NCBI RefSeq assembly: GCF_005239225.2
Contig: NC_133286.1
Span: forward strand, 21,962,572 to 22,026,571
Reading direction: 5' to 3'
Length of the DNA: 64,000 nucleotides
Source: Populus alba
Taxonomy: Eukaryota > Streptophyta > Magnoliopsida > Malpighiales > Salicaceae
Under the pieces are notes generated by a model. That model searched no databases and had not been told where the DNA came from. It saw only the letters and a program-made list of their open reading frames with translations. A program made the translations under genes and the position numbers. Below, piece after piece: positions 32,406-42,865 of this stretch (positions are counted from its first letter, which is position 1; every line of letters starts with the position of its first letter).

Positions 32406-32550
32406 TTTTAAAACCTGGACCGGCCTGGCGGGTTGACCCGGGCCTGGGACCGGTCCGGGTGGAGGCAAAAACCCTCTTGGGAATTGGCTCGGAAAAACCC
32501 GGTCGACCCTCCGAGACCCAGTCCACCCGGTCAAACCCGGGTGAGACCCA
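32405..32550. repeat. GC-rich 'ccggaccggcc/gggttgacccgg' repeat
   Basis: A 145-base block rich in CCGG, GGTTGACCCGGG and CCCGGTCGACCC words, strikingly GC-rich in AT-rich surroundings. Shorter cousins occur in the duplication copies (about 25660-25760 and 30735-30830). It is a dispersed repeat I associate with Populus; function unknown. Confidence 0.6.
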
Positions 32551-32563
32551 ATCAATTAACTAT

Positions 32564-32566
<3 letters not shown>

Positions 32567-32604
<38 letters not shown>
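32567..32604. repeat. (GA)n microsatellite
   Basis: Nineteen uninterrupted GA units. Confidence 0.95.
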
Positions 32605-32605
<1 letters not shown>

Positions 32606-32670
32606 GAGGAGAGATGGCTTTGATGGATAAAATTAAAGATTCAGGGAGGAGGTAGTTGAACGCAGCGTGA

Positions 32671-33259
32671 CAGAAGCAATGGTTACTCTTAGACGACCAA
32701 GAATCCCTACCCAAATCGAAAACTGCAACCAATAGTACCCAAGATGCCAAGAAACCAAATAAATTACTTTTCAGGAAGCTCTTTTACGAGGATCGTGAAA
32801 CCTTTTCGTGTTCTTCATCGAAAGCTGATGATATTGACAGCCTAGAGCCTGGATCTTACTGTGTGTGGACGCCAAAGAAAGAGGAGGGGTCTCCAAGAAG
32901 AGCAGCTCTACAGGGTTTAATTCAAAGAGATGGAAGTTCAAAGATTTTATTTACCAGAGTAATAGTGATGGTAAGGATACTTTTGTGTTCTTGATGCCTA
33001 ATAACAAAGAGGAGTGGCCTCCATCATCAGAGATTAGGGAGCGATGACCAAGATAGGAACCATAATAAACAGGGCACAGAAAAAAGGAAAGAAGCGAAAG
33101 GAGCTAGAGGAGGTTTGTTTCAATTTCAAGAACATTATCACGTGAGGAGTAAAGAAGGTGATAAACACTGCTTCTATTTGCCTTACAGGCTGGATTTGGT
33201 AGGTTTTTTTGTCTAATGTTAATGGGGTGGAAGGAATCTTCATCCATTTTGAGAGGTAG
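32671..33259 (+). pseudogene. DUF1645-family gene, C-terminal part, frameshifted
   Basis: Three or four frames in succession carry the conserved DUF1645 blocks: RKLFYEDRETFSCSSSKADD then PGSYCVWTPKKEEGSPR (about 32773-32900), KKSSSTGFNSKRWKFKDF then SNSDGKDTFVFL (32895-32995), FQEHYHVRSKEGD and YLPYRLDLVGFF (about 33120-33213), and NVNGVEGIF to a TAG at 33257-33259. The function of the family is poorly known; members are often stress-responsive and nuclear. Frame changes near 32897, between 33046 and 33110, and near 33213 break it, and the usual N-terminal half is not recognisable. Its gene body is preceded by a (GA)n run. It is a dead copy unless the breaks are assembly errors. Confidence 0.8.
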
Positions 33260-33586
33260 CGGATGATTAATATATTTTTATTTTTATTTTTGTAATTTTT
33301 CCTCTTAACAACAAATTTTGTGTGTATTAATTTTATTTTTGTTTTTGTAGTAGGGATCATTTATAATTTCCAGGATGGATTTCAATTTTGTGTGTAGATA
33401 AAATAATTAAGCTGTCGTGATGGATGATGTTGTATGTTTACAATAGTTTTTTAAAGTTAATGTATTTTTAAAAAATACATTTGATATTAAATAAAAAATT
33501 AGCAAATCTTTGAAGTTAATAGGCTGGCTATAACTCAATAAAAATAAATAAGAGGGTCGACGCGCATCTCCGATGTCAATTACTAG

Positions 33587-33589
<3 letters not shown>

Positions 33590-33620
<31 letters not shown>
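33590..33620. repeat. (TA)n microsatellite
   Basis: Uninterrupted TA run of about 15 units. Confidence 0.95.
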
Positions 33621-33623
<3 letters not shown>

Positions 33624-33668
33624 GGGTCATTCTTCCTTCTTCCCAGCTTCTTGATGATAAGTTAATAT

Positions 33669-34609
33669 TAGGGGTGTGAAAAAAACCGGAAAACCGAATA
33701 AACTGAGAAAACTGAAAAAAAATTAACCGAAAAAACCAAACCGAGAAAAAAAACCGATTAAACCGGTTAGAATAGTTAGAAAAAAATCCCCGGTTCGGTT
33801 CGGTTCGGTTTTCGGTTTTGTAATGCAGGAACCGGTTAACACGGACCGAACAGAATCGGTTCAAAAAAACACTATAAATAGAAACATTTTAGTAACCCTA
33901 GCCGGCGTCGCCGCAGCCCCTCGCTCTTTCTCTCTAGTAAACCTCTCCTCTCTTCCTCCCCCTCACCCTCCCCCTCTCCCTCATTTTAAAATTCAAACAA
34001 GAGGAACGGACGGACGGCAAATAACCGGTCAACAGCTTCGGCTTGCTTTTAAGGAGCAAGAGAACTCAATGACTCTTTGGTATTTGTGAGCCCCACTCTC
34101 AGATCTTCTTTTCCCCTGCCCCTCTGTTCATTCTGTTTATGGTGGATTGCCATAAAAATTGAGTTTTTCATGGCTATATATGTTCTGATCTGGTGAATAT
34201 TAACCTTTGTCTTGCATGATCTGACTTGTTTCTGAAAAATCAGTCCTCCATGGAACACAAGGAAGACTTCAATTCTCAAGTCAGCATAAAATAAAGAATG
34301 GTATTACGAAGGAGATGGAGAAAAAAATATAAAAAAAATCCCAGTTTTGGATTTGGGATGAAATCAATGGTGTTGATTTTTGGCTTTTAATTCGTTTGCA
34401 CAGTGCATGGAAAACAATAGTTGTGAAAAGGAAGCATACAGGTTTTCTCGGTTTTTTGAAATCAAGAACCGAACCGGACCGAACCGAAACCGGTCGGTTT
34501 GACTCGGTTTCGGTTTGGTTTCGGTTTTGTTTTTTTCAAAAAAGAAAAAAACCGGTTTGGTTGTTTTTTATAGTTCAAAACCGAACCGAATCGGAAATGA
34601 TCAACCCTA
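33669..34609 (+). mobile_element. Non-autonomous hAT-type DNA transposon with gene-like core
   Basis: 941 bases starting TAGGGGTGTG and ending CAACCCTA, flanked by an 8-base duplication GTTAATAT (33661-33668 and 34610-34617), the size hAT elements make. Both subterminal zones are packed with CCGGTTCGGTT / AACCGAACCG words in inverted orientation. There is no transposase. The middle (about 33890-34130) is GC- and CT-rich, with aaccctagccg, a long CT tract and a possible exon-intron edge; it reads like a captured host-gene leader. Strand is arbitrary. Confidence 0.8.
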
Positions 34610-34617
34610 GTTAATAT

Positions 34618-35215
34618 TGTCAGATCTTGTAGCAATGGGATAATGCCACGTAGAAATTCTATAATAATCGCTCATTGATTGGTTGAGAAAACTGTGTCTC
34701 ACAGAACAGGAAGGGTAGCCAGTGGCTATTGCAAATTCGGAACCGCCAATTATTCTTGTTATTAAGCATCATGAACACAAAACTTGTTTTTTTTATTTTT
34801 TATAGGGGTTAATCTAGATCAATCTATCTGACCCGTGATCTGATTATTTGACCTGATCAATGATCGTGATCTGATTATTTGACCTGATCAATGATCGGGT
34901 CGGGTTTCAAAACTATAGTTGAGATTTATAATTGACAAAAATACAAAAGTATTTTTAAAAAGTTTTGATGATAAAAAAGATTATATATTATTATCCTAAA
35001 AACATGTCTCACACACACACTCAATAAATACATTAATTACTAAATATATTTAAAATAACTAAATATAATAAAATTAATTTAATCATAAAAACGTTAGCTC
35101 ATCAATTATATTAATGTTAACCTTTTAAATTTTATGTACCATTAAAATAGATAAGTCAATAAAATTTAATAATTAAAAAATTCTATTATTAATTATTATT
35201 TTAAATAAATATTCT

Positions 35216-35251
<36 letters not shown>

Positions 35252-35890
35252 TATCAAGAAAAAAAAAAAAGCTTATTACATGAAACGACTCTTTTCTTCT
35301 CTCTATCCTTTTATCATAAAGTTACTCCCATTCAAATCACAATTTTCTTATTTAAAGAATTTGCAAAACTTTCTAGACCAAAAGAAAAAAAGTGAATGGG
35401 TAAAATTGTAATTTTACAAAACCCCTTCATTTTCCTTCCTTCCAAATTTACCCCTTCCAAACTCACTGAGGAAAATCATTTTCTTTTCTAATATTTTCCT
35501 TCCTCGCACTTTTATTCTTCTCATTTTCGTTCCTCCCTGTTTTTTTCCCCAAATACAATACAAAGGTAAACTTTTACAGAAGGACCAAATCACAGATATT
35601 ACATGATATACAAGGACTAAATTAAACCACAGAACAGTAGAGGGACCCAACCAAAACATTTCAAAAAGTACAGGGATGATTGACCTTTTCTTCTCTATAT
35701 CTTTTGGCTGGCATACAGCTTCAGAAACTGACATCGACCGTTATTGTCAACTTTTTCTGCTTTCATGTCCGAAAATGTATAATCTCTGCGTCACACAACT
35801 GACTTTACTTTATTAAATCAGAATTCCGTTCATCACTCATCCTTGGAATTTTCCTTCATTTTCACCTAAATAGTAAATACTGCTGCATGC
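34618..35890. other. Intergenic DNA and probable promoter side of the 36-kb NLR
   Basis: Contains a tandem copy of 'cgtgatctgattatttgacctgatcaatgatcg' (about 34836 and 34867), a (TA)n run at 35220-35246 and CT-rich DNA from 35400. The open frame on the minus strand at 35414-35734 has no family character and is not called. Confidence 0.45.
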
Positions 35891-35901
35891 TGTCGGCTCA
35901 A

Positions 35902-36312
35902 GTAAGCTCTGTTTCCTTGACTTCCTTTGTTGGCTCAATCTTTTCTCCTTGTTCTTGAATTTTTTTCATCCCAATGTTGCTTTCTTTTCTGCAGCTATGT
36001 ATATATTAAAGAACCCATAATAAGGATTTTCGTGTTCTGGGTTTGGGGTATTTCAATTTATTTTTTTGGTTCTTTAGGATATTTGATTTTTTGGAAGTTT
36101 GAATTATGTGAATTGATGTTACATAGCCTTAATCTTTTTATTTTGATGAGTTATTTAACGAAATATCATGAAGTTGAATAATTTTAATGAAAATAAAGAT
36201 TGAGTTGATTGATGTCTTGATTCGAATGCCTGCTGCATAATCTTGTGTACTTGTTCTTTCTGGTTCATTTGGCTTTGCTGAATATTTGTTATTTGTAAAG
36301 ATTTGTGAACAG
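35902..36312 (+). other. Predicted intron in the NLR 5' leader
   Basis: Donor GTAAGC after CTCAA at 35902, acceptor GAACAG ending at 36312, five bases before the start codon. The interval is T-rich. The same donor context recurs at 9241 and 40382. Confidence 0.55.
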
Positions 36313-36317
36313 GGGAA

Positions 36318-39300
36318 ATGGCTCTCGCATTGATTGGAGAATCAATTCTTGCTGCAGTCCTTGAAGTTTTGATGGAGAGGATAGTTTCTCCTGCGGTTAG
36401 GGACTTCTTCAAGAGCCAAAAAATCGATGATGAAGAATTGAAGAAGTTGAAGGCAAGGATGAGGTCTGTTAGTAAACTGCTCAATGATGCAGAGGAGAAG
36501 CAGATTACTGATGCAGCTGTGAAAGAGTGGCTTGATGAGCTTAAGGATGCTGTCTATCAAGCTGATGACTTCTTGGATGAGATTGCTTATAAAGCTTTGC
36601 GGTTGAAGTTGGAAGGTGAATCTCGAAGTCAGACCTGCACGGATCAGCTTCGAAGCTTTCTCGCTTCTCTTAATCCATGTAGAAAGGGGGTGAGAGAGGT
36701 GCAAATAGAGTTGGCAAAGATCCTTCGAAGTTTAGAAGAGTTGGTGGGACAAAAGGATGTTCTTGGTCTGATAGAGCGCATTGGGGAGAAACCATCGTCG
36801 CGGATAACACCCACTTCTTCTCTGGTAGATGAATCTGGAGTTTATGGAAGGGATGCTGAAAAAGAAGCCATAATGAAGTTGCTGCTATCAGATGATACAA
36901 AAGGCAGGCACCTAGATGTGATTTCGATAGTGGGTATGGGAGGGGTTGGTAAAACCACCCTTGCTCAGCTTCTCTATAAAGAAATTGTTGTTTCCAACGA
37001 CAGAAGCCAGAAGAGCTCGTTTGATCTCAAAGCCTGGGTTTATGTTTCGGAAGAATTCGATGTTCTCAAAGTAACAAAAGATATTCTGAAGGGGGTTGGT
37101 TCGATGAACTGTGACAACATGACTGAAGATCAACTCCATTGCGAGCTAGAGAAGAAATTGTCAGGGAACAAACTATCGCTTGTTCTAGACGATGTTTGGA
37201 GCGATAACCAATCTCAGTGGGAATTTTTACTGAAACCTTTCATGTCCGTGAGACAGGGAAGTAAAATTATCGTTACAACGCGCAATGAAAACGTAGCATC
37301 GATCATTTCTTCTGTTTCAACTCATCATATAAAGAAGTTATCTGACGATGATTGTTGGCTAGTGTTGTCAAAACATGCATTTGATGGTGGAAATTTCACT
37401 GCCCATCCAGAGCTGGAATTAATTGGCAGACAGATAGCGAGGAAGTGCAGCGGCCTGCCTTTGGCTGCAAAAACACTTGGGAGTCTCCTGTGCTCCAAAA
37501 GAGCTATGAAGGAGTGGCTGAAGATATTAAAGAGCAATTTTTGGGAATTGCCAAATGACAACATTCTGTCACCTCTGCGGCTGAGTTATCATTATCTCCC
37601 ATCTCATTTAAAACGATGCTTTTCTTACTGCGCGATAATTCCGAAGGGTTATAAATTCACAAGGGAGGAGATAGTCCTTTTATGGATGGCAGAAGGCTTT
37701 TTGGTGGAACCCAGAAGAAATAATGAGATGGAAGAAATAGGCTATGAGTACTTCAATGAGCTTGTGGCAAGGTCATTTTTTCAGCAATCAAGTCTCAGTT
37801 CATCATTATTCGTAATGCATGACCTCATTAATGATTTAGCTAGATTTGCATCCGGAGATTTTTGCTTCAGGCTAGAAGGTGATGATTCAAGCAAGACTAC
37901 TGAAAGGACTCGCCATTTATCATACAGAGCAACAAAAGATGACTCTTATCAGACATTCAAGGCGATCAAGAACCCCCAATTGCTGCGCACCTTGCTATGT
38001 CCCAGTGGTTGGCCTAAACACATGATACAACAAGTTGAGGTAATGAGTACTTTATTGCCTGCACTCAAGTGCCTCAGAGTGCTATCTTTGCACCCCTTTC
38101 ATGATATATCTGTGTTGCCTAATTCAATTTGCAACTTGAAGCATCTACGGTATCTTGATCTCTCTCGCACAAAGATTAGAAGGCTCCCTGAATCAATGTG
38201 CAGTCTGTATAATTTGGAAATTTTGAACTTGCACTTTTGTGTTAAGCTTGTTGAGTTGCCAGTTAACATGAGAAGCTTGATCAACTTGCGTCATCTTGAT
38301 CTTCAACACACAAAATTGCCAGAGATGCCACTGCAAATGGGTAAACTAACAAAGCTTCGAAAATTAACTGATTTCTTTATCGGAAAACAAAGTGGCTCTA
38401 GCATTAAAGAGTTGGGAAAGCTTCAACATCTATCTGGTGATCTTTCTATTTGGAATCTTCAAAATGTCACAGATGCTCGAGATTCTTTTGAAGCCAATTT
38501 GAAGGGTAAAGAGCATCTTGAGAATTTGGAGTTAGTATGGGGTTGTGATATGGATAATCCACTCGTCCATGAAAGGGTACTTGAGCAGCTACAACCTCCT
38601 GTGAATGTCAAAATTCTCTCCATTAATGGGTATGGAGGTACAAGATTTCCAGATTGGGTTGGGAACTCCTCTCTTCCTCTCCTCCAAGAGCTTTACATCA
38701 GAAGCTGCCCCAACCTGAAGAAGGCCCTCTTTACTCACTTTCCTTCTTTAACCAAACTTGATATCAGGGCATGTGAGCAGTTTGAGATCGAGTTTTTCCC
38801 ATTAGAGTTGTTCCCTAAATTAGAATCTCTTACTATTGGTAGTTGTCCTAATTTAGTATCTTTCAGCAAAGGAATACCCCTTGCCCCAAATTTGAAAGAG
38901 TTTCAGTTATGGAGTTGTTCAAATTTGAAGTCATTGCCTGAGAATATGCATTCACTTCTACCTTCCCTTGAGAAATTGTCCATATTTCATTGTCCGAAAC
39001 TCGAGTCATTTCCAGTAGGGGGTTTGCCCTCCAAACTTAAAGGACTTGCTATTTGGGGTTGCGACAAACTCATTGCAGGCCGCGCACAATGGGATTTGCA
39101 ATCACTCCATGTTCTTTCAAGATTTTCAATTGCAGAAAATGATGTTTTGGAGTGCTTCCCTGAGGAGACGCTACTGCCCTCAAGCCTTACCCGTCTTGAA
39201 ATCAGGACACATAAAAATCTCAAATCTCTTGACTACAAGGGACTTCAACACCTCACCTCTCTTAGAGAGTTGATAATTATGAACTGCATGGAGGTTTCCA

Positions 39301-39338
39301 TGCCAAAGAGGGGCTGCCCCCCTCCATTTCTTCTCTAA
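36318..39338 (+). CDS. CC-NB-LRR disease-resistance protein (RPP13-like 1 class), C terminus altered
   Basis: A 1,006-residue cytoplasmic immune receptor. CC domain 1-150 with MALALIGESILAAVLEV and ADDFLDEI (82-89); P-loop GMGGVGKTT 206-214; kinase-2 LSLVLDDVW 286-294; RNBS-B GSKIIVTTRN 314-323; GLPL 379-382; RNBS-D CFSYCAIIPKGYKF 434-447; MHD 500-502; LRRs from about 570. The start is firm: it matches the family N terminus and sits five bases after a leader splice acceptor. The last residues (RGCPPPFLL) depart from the family. In the neighbouring frame the text continues as an LRR-like tail (SSLTIWQCPLLEKECERELR) to a TAA at 39446-39448. A one-base change in the run ggggctgcccccct (39311-39324) explains this. 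All NB motifs are intact, so it may still function. Confidence 0.93.
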   Translation: MALALIGESILAAVLEVLMERIVSPAVRDFFKSQKIDDEELKKLKARMRSVSKLLNDAEEKQITDAAVKEWLDELKDAVYQADDFLDEIAYKALRLKLEGESRSQTCTDQLRSFLASLNPCRKGVREVQIELAKILRSLEELVGQKDVLGLIERIGEKPSSRITPTSSLVDESGVYGRDAEKEAIMKLLLSDDTKGRHLDVISIVGMGGVGKTTLAQLLYKEIVVSNDRSQKSSFDLKAWVYVSEEFDVLKVTKDILKGVGSMNCDNMTEDQLHCELEKKLSGNKLSLVLDDVWSDNQSQWEFLLKPFMSVRQGSKIIVTTRNENVASIISSVSTHHIKKLSDDDCWLVLSKHAFDGGNFTAHPELELIGRQIARKCSGLPLAAKTLGSLLCSKRAMKEWLKILKSNFWELPNDNILSPLRLSYHYLPSHLKRCFSYCAIIPKGYKFTREEIVLLWMAEGFLVEPRRNNEMEEIGYEYFNELVARSFFQQSSLSSSLFVMHDLINDLARFASGDFCFRLEGDDSSKTTERTRHLSYRATKDDSYQTFKAIKNPQLLRTLLCPSGWPKHMIQQVEVMSTLLPALKCLRVLSLHPFHDISVLPNSICNLKHLRYLDLSRTKIRRLPESMCSLYNLEILNLHFCVKLVELPVNMRSLINLRHLDLQHTKLPEMPLQMGKLTKLRKLTDFFIGKQSGSSIKELGKLQHLSGDLSIWNLQNVTDARDSFEANLKGKEHLENLELVWGCDMDNPLVHERVLEQLQPPVNVKILSINGYGGTRFPDWVGNSSLPLLQELYIRSCPNLKKALFTHFPSLTKLDIRACEQFEIEFFPLELFPKLESLTIGSCPNLVSFSKGIPLAPNLKEFQLWSCSNLKSLPENMHSLLPSLEKLSIFHCPKLESFPVGGLPSKLKGLAIWGCDKLIAGRAQWDLQSLHVLSRFSIAENDVLECFPEETLLPSSLTRLEIRTHKNLKSLDYKGLQHLTSLRELIIMNCMEVSMPKRGCPPPFLL

Positions 39339-39448
39339 CTATCTGGCAATGTCCTTTGCTGGAAAAGGAGTGTGAAAGGGAGCTGAGGAAGGTCCCAAAA
39401 TACATCAGATATCCAGAATATATGACATCAGGAAGAAAATCAATTTAA
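39339..39448 (+). pseudogene. Out-of-frame tail of the NLR
   Basis: About 40 codons in the alternative frame ending with the normal-looking C terminus of this NLR class (cf. GESCESEKGKDWPKISHI in the upstream gene). It would be translated if the one-base shift at 39311-39324 were absent. Confidence 0.7.
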
Positions 39449-40364
39449 TCCAACTTGATGAGGTATTGCTATTTTTAAGTTATTTTCCTTTTAGCAAGTG
39501 ATTAAGCACTATTTCAGAGTACATTTTGTTATTAATTTACAAGCAGGATTTTGATCCTTTTGTTCTTCAATCCAAATTACAAGTGTCAATATCGGCTATG
39601 AATCTAGGATAACTAAAATGTTGGCCCCAAGAAAATTCAACTGATTGTTATTGCTTGTACTAAATGCATGAAAAGAACATATTATTCACGTAACATCCTG
39701 TATTATCATGTTTGCATTTAATTTTCTTAAGATCAATCCTTAATTGTTTTTGTTGTCATTGAGAGAATCAATTTACTTTTACCACAAATGATTTTATCAC
39801 GTTGTTCATTGCCTATCTGTTGGGTTTCTAGGCGGTCTGAGGAACTACTTCACAACTATAAATGGGAAATAAAACAACTTATCAGCACACAAAAGGTTCA
39901 AGTGGTCCATGTACTCTGCTTTGCATAGCCATCCATTTTTCTTGATGTTGATATCATCATCCGTTGTTCTGTATCCTTGCATTAATTTAAGCATCAAACG
40001 TTGAAAACTCAAAAAGTATTTGCAGAACTCTCTGATTTGGTTCAAGAGTTTCTCTGATCTCTACTTGGTTTATTCTGATATATTGCATCTACAGATGACT
40101 AGGGTTATTTTCTATTCTGTTGGGTACTATCTTCCCAAGTGCCTTCCAGAAGGACCTGCATATATACTTTTAATTTTGCAATGCTTGGCATGTCTCGGAA
40201 GGGGTTCTGGTCCAAAAGAGCAACGAGGAGAAGGAAGCTTGCGTATGCTTTCATACTTTCAAATGTGAAACTATATTCCTTTTGAACTTCAGATCGAGTT
40301 TATTTGAGGAAAGTAGGGACCCTCGTGCGCATCGTTGGAATTTTCCTAATTGTCTAATAGTGCA
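39449..40364. other. 3' flank of the NLR
   Basis: Probable 3' UTR and downstream DNA; no coding frame with family character. Confidence 0.45.
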
Positions 40365-40490
40365 AACTGTCTCTGCTCAAGTAAGCTTCGATTGCCTTGA
40401 TCTAAATTGCTGGGTCATTATTTTGTACTTGTTCTTGACTTTGTATTTCGATCTTGTATTCCTATATGCAGCTATATATATATATATAAA
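40365..40490 (+). pseudogene. Orphan NLR leader exon/intron relic
   Basis: Contains ACTGTCTCTGCTCAA, a GTAAGC donor at 40382, tgttcttgac at about 40428 and tatgcagctatatata at about 40466, the same succession as in front of the 36-kb NLR (35892-35998) and at 9227. No NLR coding sequence follows, so it is an orphan, probably left from a deleted tandem copy. Confidence 0.5.
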
Positions 40491-42190
40491 TTGAATGTGC
40501 TGCTCAAAGAACATTTTACATGGTGAACTGTGACATTTCGTTGTTTACCAGACTTGATTGCTGGATTATTGTGTTTCAGGCAAATTTTTTTATTACATTT
40601 ACCTTCTTAGGTGGGCTGCCAGGATTTTCTGTGGTGATCCTTCAGCATGGCTTGCTAGTATCCTAAATAGTCCTTTTCTGCCATAAAGGTAACAGTGCAT
40701 CATAGCCATTTGCTTTCTTCAGAGATGCTAAAACTCTCTATGATCATCTTATCTGCTTATATAACGTAGTGCTGTGTTTATTTTGTTCATTGAGGAATCG
40801 CTTTGCTATTTGATTAAGATTAGTGTTCATATAACTGAATTTTGAACTCTTTCCCCAGATGATGCTATGAATGTTGTTTTTGCGTTATGACCTGGATGCT
40901 GATATGACTGGATTTTCCGGCAAGGGGCTATGAAGATTCTCTTATGTTGATTCTTATTGAAATAAATACTAGCCAGTATTTTCCAGGGTAAGCCTTCGTG
41001 AGCTGCCTCCTGCCTTCACTTTCTAAGAAAGCCTCTAATCCCTCCACCCTGTCTTTGAGAGTTCCAACATTTCCATAAAACTTAGTATGACAAAAAAATA
41101 ACCCTTTATAAGCAAATTTGGTCAATATTCCTCAGCAGAATTCTTACAACTACATTGTTGGACTGATTATGTAACAGCGTTCTGCCTGTTTCACCTTTCA
41201 TGAACTACCTTTTAAGGATGGGAACTTCAAAGGCTCGATTTAATAACACAGATCAGTTTCATTTCTTTTCCTTGGTTGCAAAAAGATTTCAATGTCCATT
41301 GAAGGTATAGGGGCCAAAACTTGTTTTCCATTTTATAGTCTGCTCATCATAACTTCCATCCATCCATAGTTCCACTTTACATCATATTCTTTTACCTTAT
41401 GAGTTCACTTTTTCTGTATTGTTTCCTCTATGTAGTTTCTTGAGGAGAAGAGGAACGATCAATTTTACAAATGCACATTCATTTCGAGTCTCACCATGTC
41501 AAAATGAAAGCATTGCACAAGCCAAGCTTGGAAGACTGCTTAAGATTACTGATTACAGCAAACTTCTGTTTCTCGCTGGAAATTTGTAAAACAAATCTCA
41601 ACACTTGAGAGAGATATTCCTTGGTCACAGCAAACATCAGCTACTGTCCAGAAGAGAGATGCCAAGCCCTCAAGGGATGGCCAAGCAGATGCGGCAACAA
41701 GAATCGATGATATATCCAAGTTAGATCAGGGCTTTAGTTTCTTATTGGAATTTTGTATCTTAACTCGGATTAGAATCCATAAACACATAGAAATACTCTT
41801 GTCATTCACATTTGATTTGCAAACACGAAAAATGTCGTGGATTACAACTCTTCTGTATCTGCTCTCATTCGTTGGATTATCATCTTTTGAATTCCTTTGA
41901 TCAGTAATCTGCCATTATAGCTTGTACAGATATTGATGCTATCATAAAATTAAATTCTCTTTTTCAAGTGCCAATCGACGCTGATCAGCTTGTGGTGAAG
42001 TGGCACAACTTCATGGTTTTGAAACTATTCTCAAGAGTAATAAGCTGTTAATGAACTTAACTGTAATCCAAGGCCATATCCTCTTCCCACGATTTGGCTC
42101 CTCAATCAGGCCATCCTTCATTTTTTTTAAGGAAGAAATATTATGCATGTAAGGATCCATACAAATTATTTTCCTAGATAAATCAAGAAA
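40491..42190. other. Intergenic DNA, no gene recognised
   Basis: Moderately AT-rich, lacking long frames or clear element ends. Parts could be 3' UTR exons of the NLR, since genes of this class often have spliced 3' UTRs, but no sites are compelling. Confidence 0.4.
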
Positions 42191-42200
42191 GCTTCGAAAA

Positions 42201-42360
42201 CTAACTGAAGAAATGTAGGTGTGTGGTCTTCTCTATACGCTTAATAGCCATGTCTTCAGTTACTTCCTCGTAGAAAACCCCACAAGTGATTGTGCCAAGA
42301 ATTTGAGAATAAGATGAAACACAGTGTGAAGAGAGTGGAAGAAGTCACCAGAGAAGCCAT
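42201..42360 (-). pseudogene. 5' fragment of a dirigent-like protein gene
   Basis: Minus strand, ATG at 42360-42358. A hydrophobic signal-peptide-like start (MASLVTSSTLFTLCFILFS) is followed, after a one-base frame change, by FYEEVTEDMAIKRIEKTTHL and HF. This resembles the beginning of dirigent proteins, secreted factors that guide phenoxy-radical coupling in lignan and lignin chemistry, where EKxTHLxFYxHDI is conserved. The homology stops right after THLHF at a TAG (42201-42203); the remaining ~130 residues are missing. A TATA box lies 57 bases before the ATG. Confidence 0.6.
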
Positions 42361-42416
42361 TTTGTGATTGTGTGATCAAGTGTGTTCGTTATACTTGTGA
42401 GGGTTCATACTTGTAG

Positions 42417-42423
42417 ATTTATA
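42417..42423 (-). promoter_or_regulatory. TATA box of the dirigent-like fragment
   Basis: TATAAAT on the minus strand, 57 bases from the ATG at 42360, followed by leader-like A/C-rich text. Confidence 0.5.
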
Positions 42424-42689
42424 GTACGTAGATGATGACTAGATGTTATACAGAATACAAAAGAGGCAAGATTCCCAATACTATGGGAGGAATTCTTACT
42501 CCTTTTTTTTATATAAAAAAAAATAGGGGTTGGCCTGTATAGCTGTGCTTCTAGGAAAAAATTTCTCTATTTTGCCAGCTTCTCTCTTTTTTTCACCTCA
42601 ATTTGCTCATAGTTTTTCTTTTTAAGTGTTCATTTTTTTAAAAGAAATAGCAGTAAGAAAAAAATCCTGCAATAGAGTACTAATTACAC

Positions 42690-42865
42690 ACTGAGTCGTG
42701 GCTATTTTTTCTTACACTTAAAAAAGTATCTTGAGATTTTTTAAATATTTTTAAATATTTTTTATTATTTTAATATATTTGATGTCAAAAATAATAATAT
42801 TATTTTTATATATTTCTAAATAAAAAAACACTTTAAAAAAAATAACCATTACTATATTAATTACA
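42690..42865. mobile_element. MITE-like element, fourth copy
   Basis: Contains ttttaatatatttgatgtcaaaaat and aaaaaacactttaaaaaaaataaccattac, the family signature. The left edge is gtcgtggctattttt. Boundaries approximate. Confidence 0.55.

Noticed and set aside
33823..34089. 88-codon frame within the hAT element as a transposase
   Set aside because: No DDE or hAT dimerisation motif; it reads through CT-rich leader-like DNA.
35414..35734. 106-codon minus-strand frame upstream of the second NLR
   Set aside because: Composition follows the CT-rich strand bias; no domain or signal.
42185..42210. Similarity of 'aagcttcgaaaactaactga' to an NLR segment at about 38357
   Set aside because: Only about 20 bases match with one mismatch; too short to claim an NLR-dirigent fusion.
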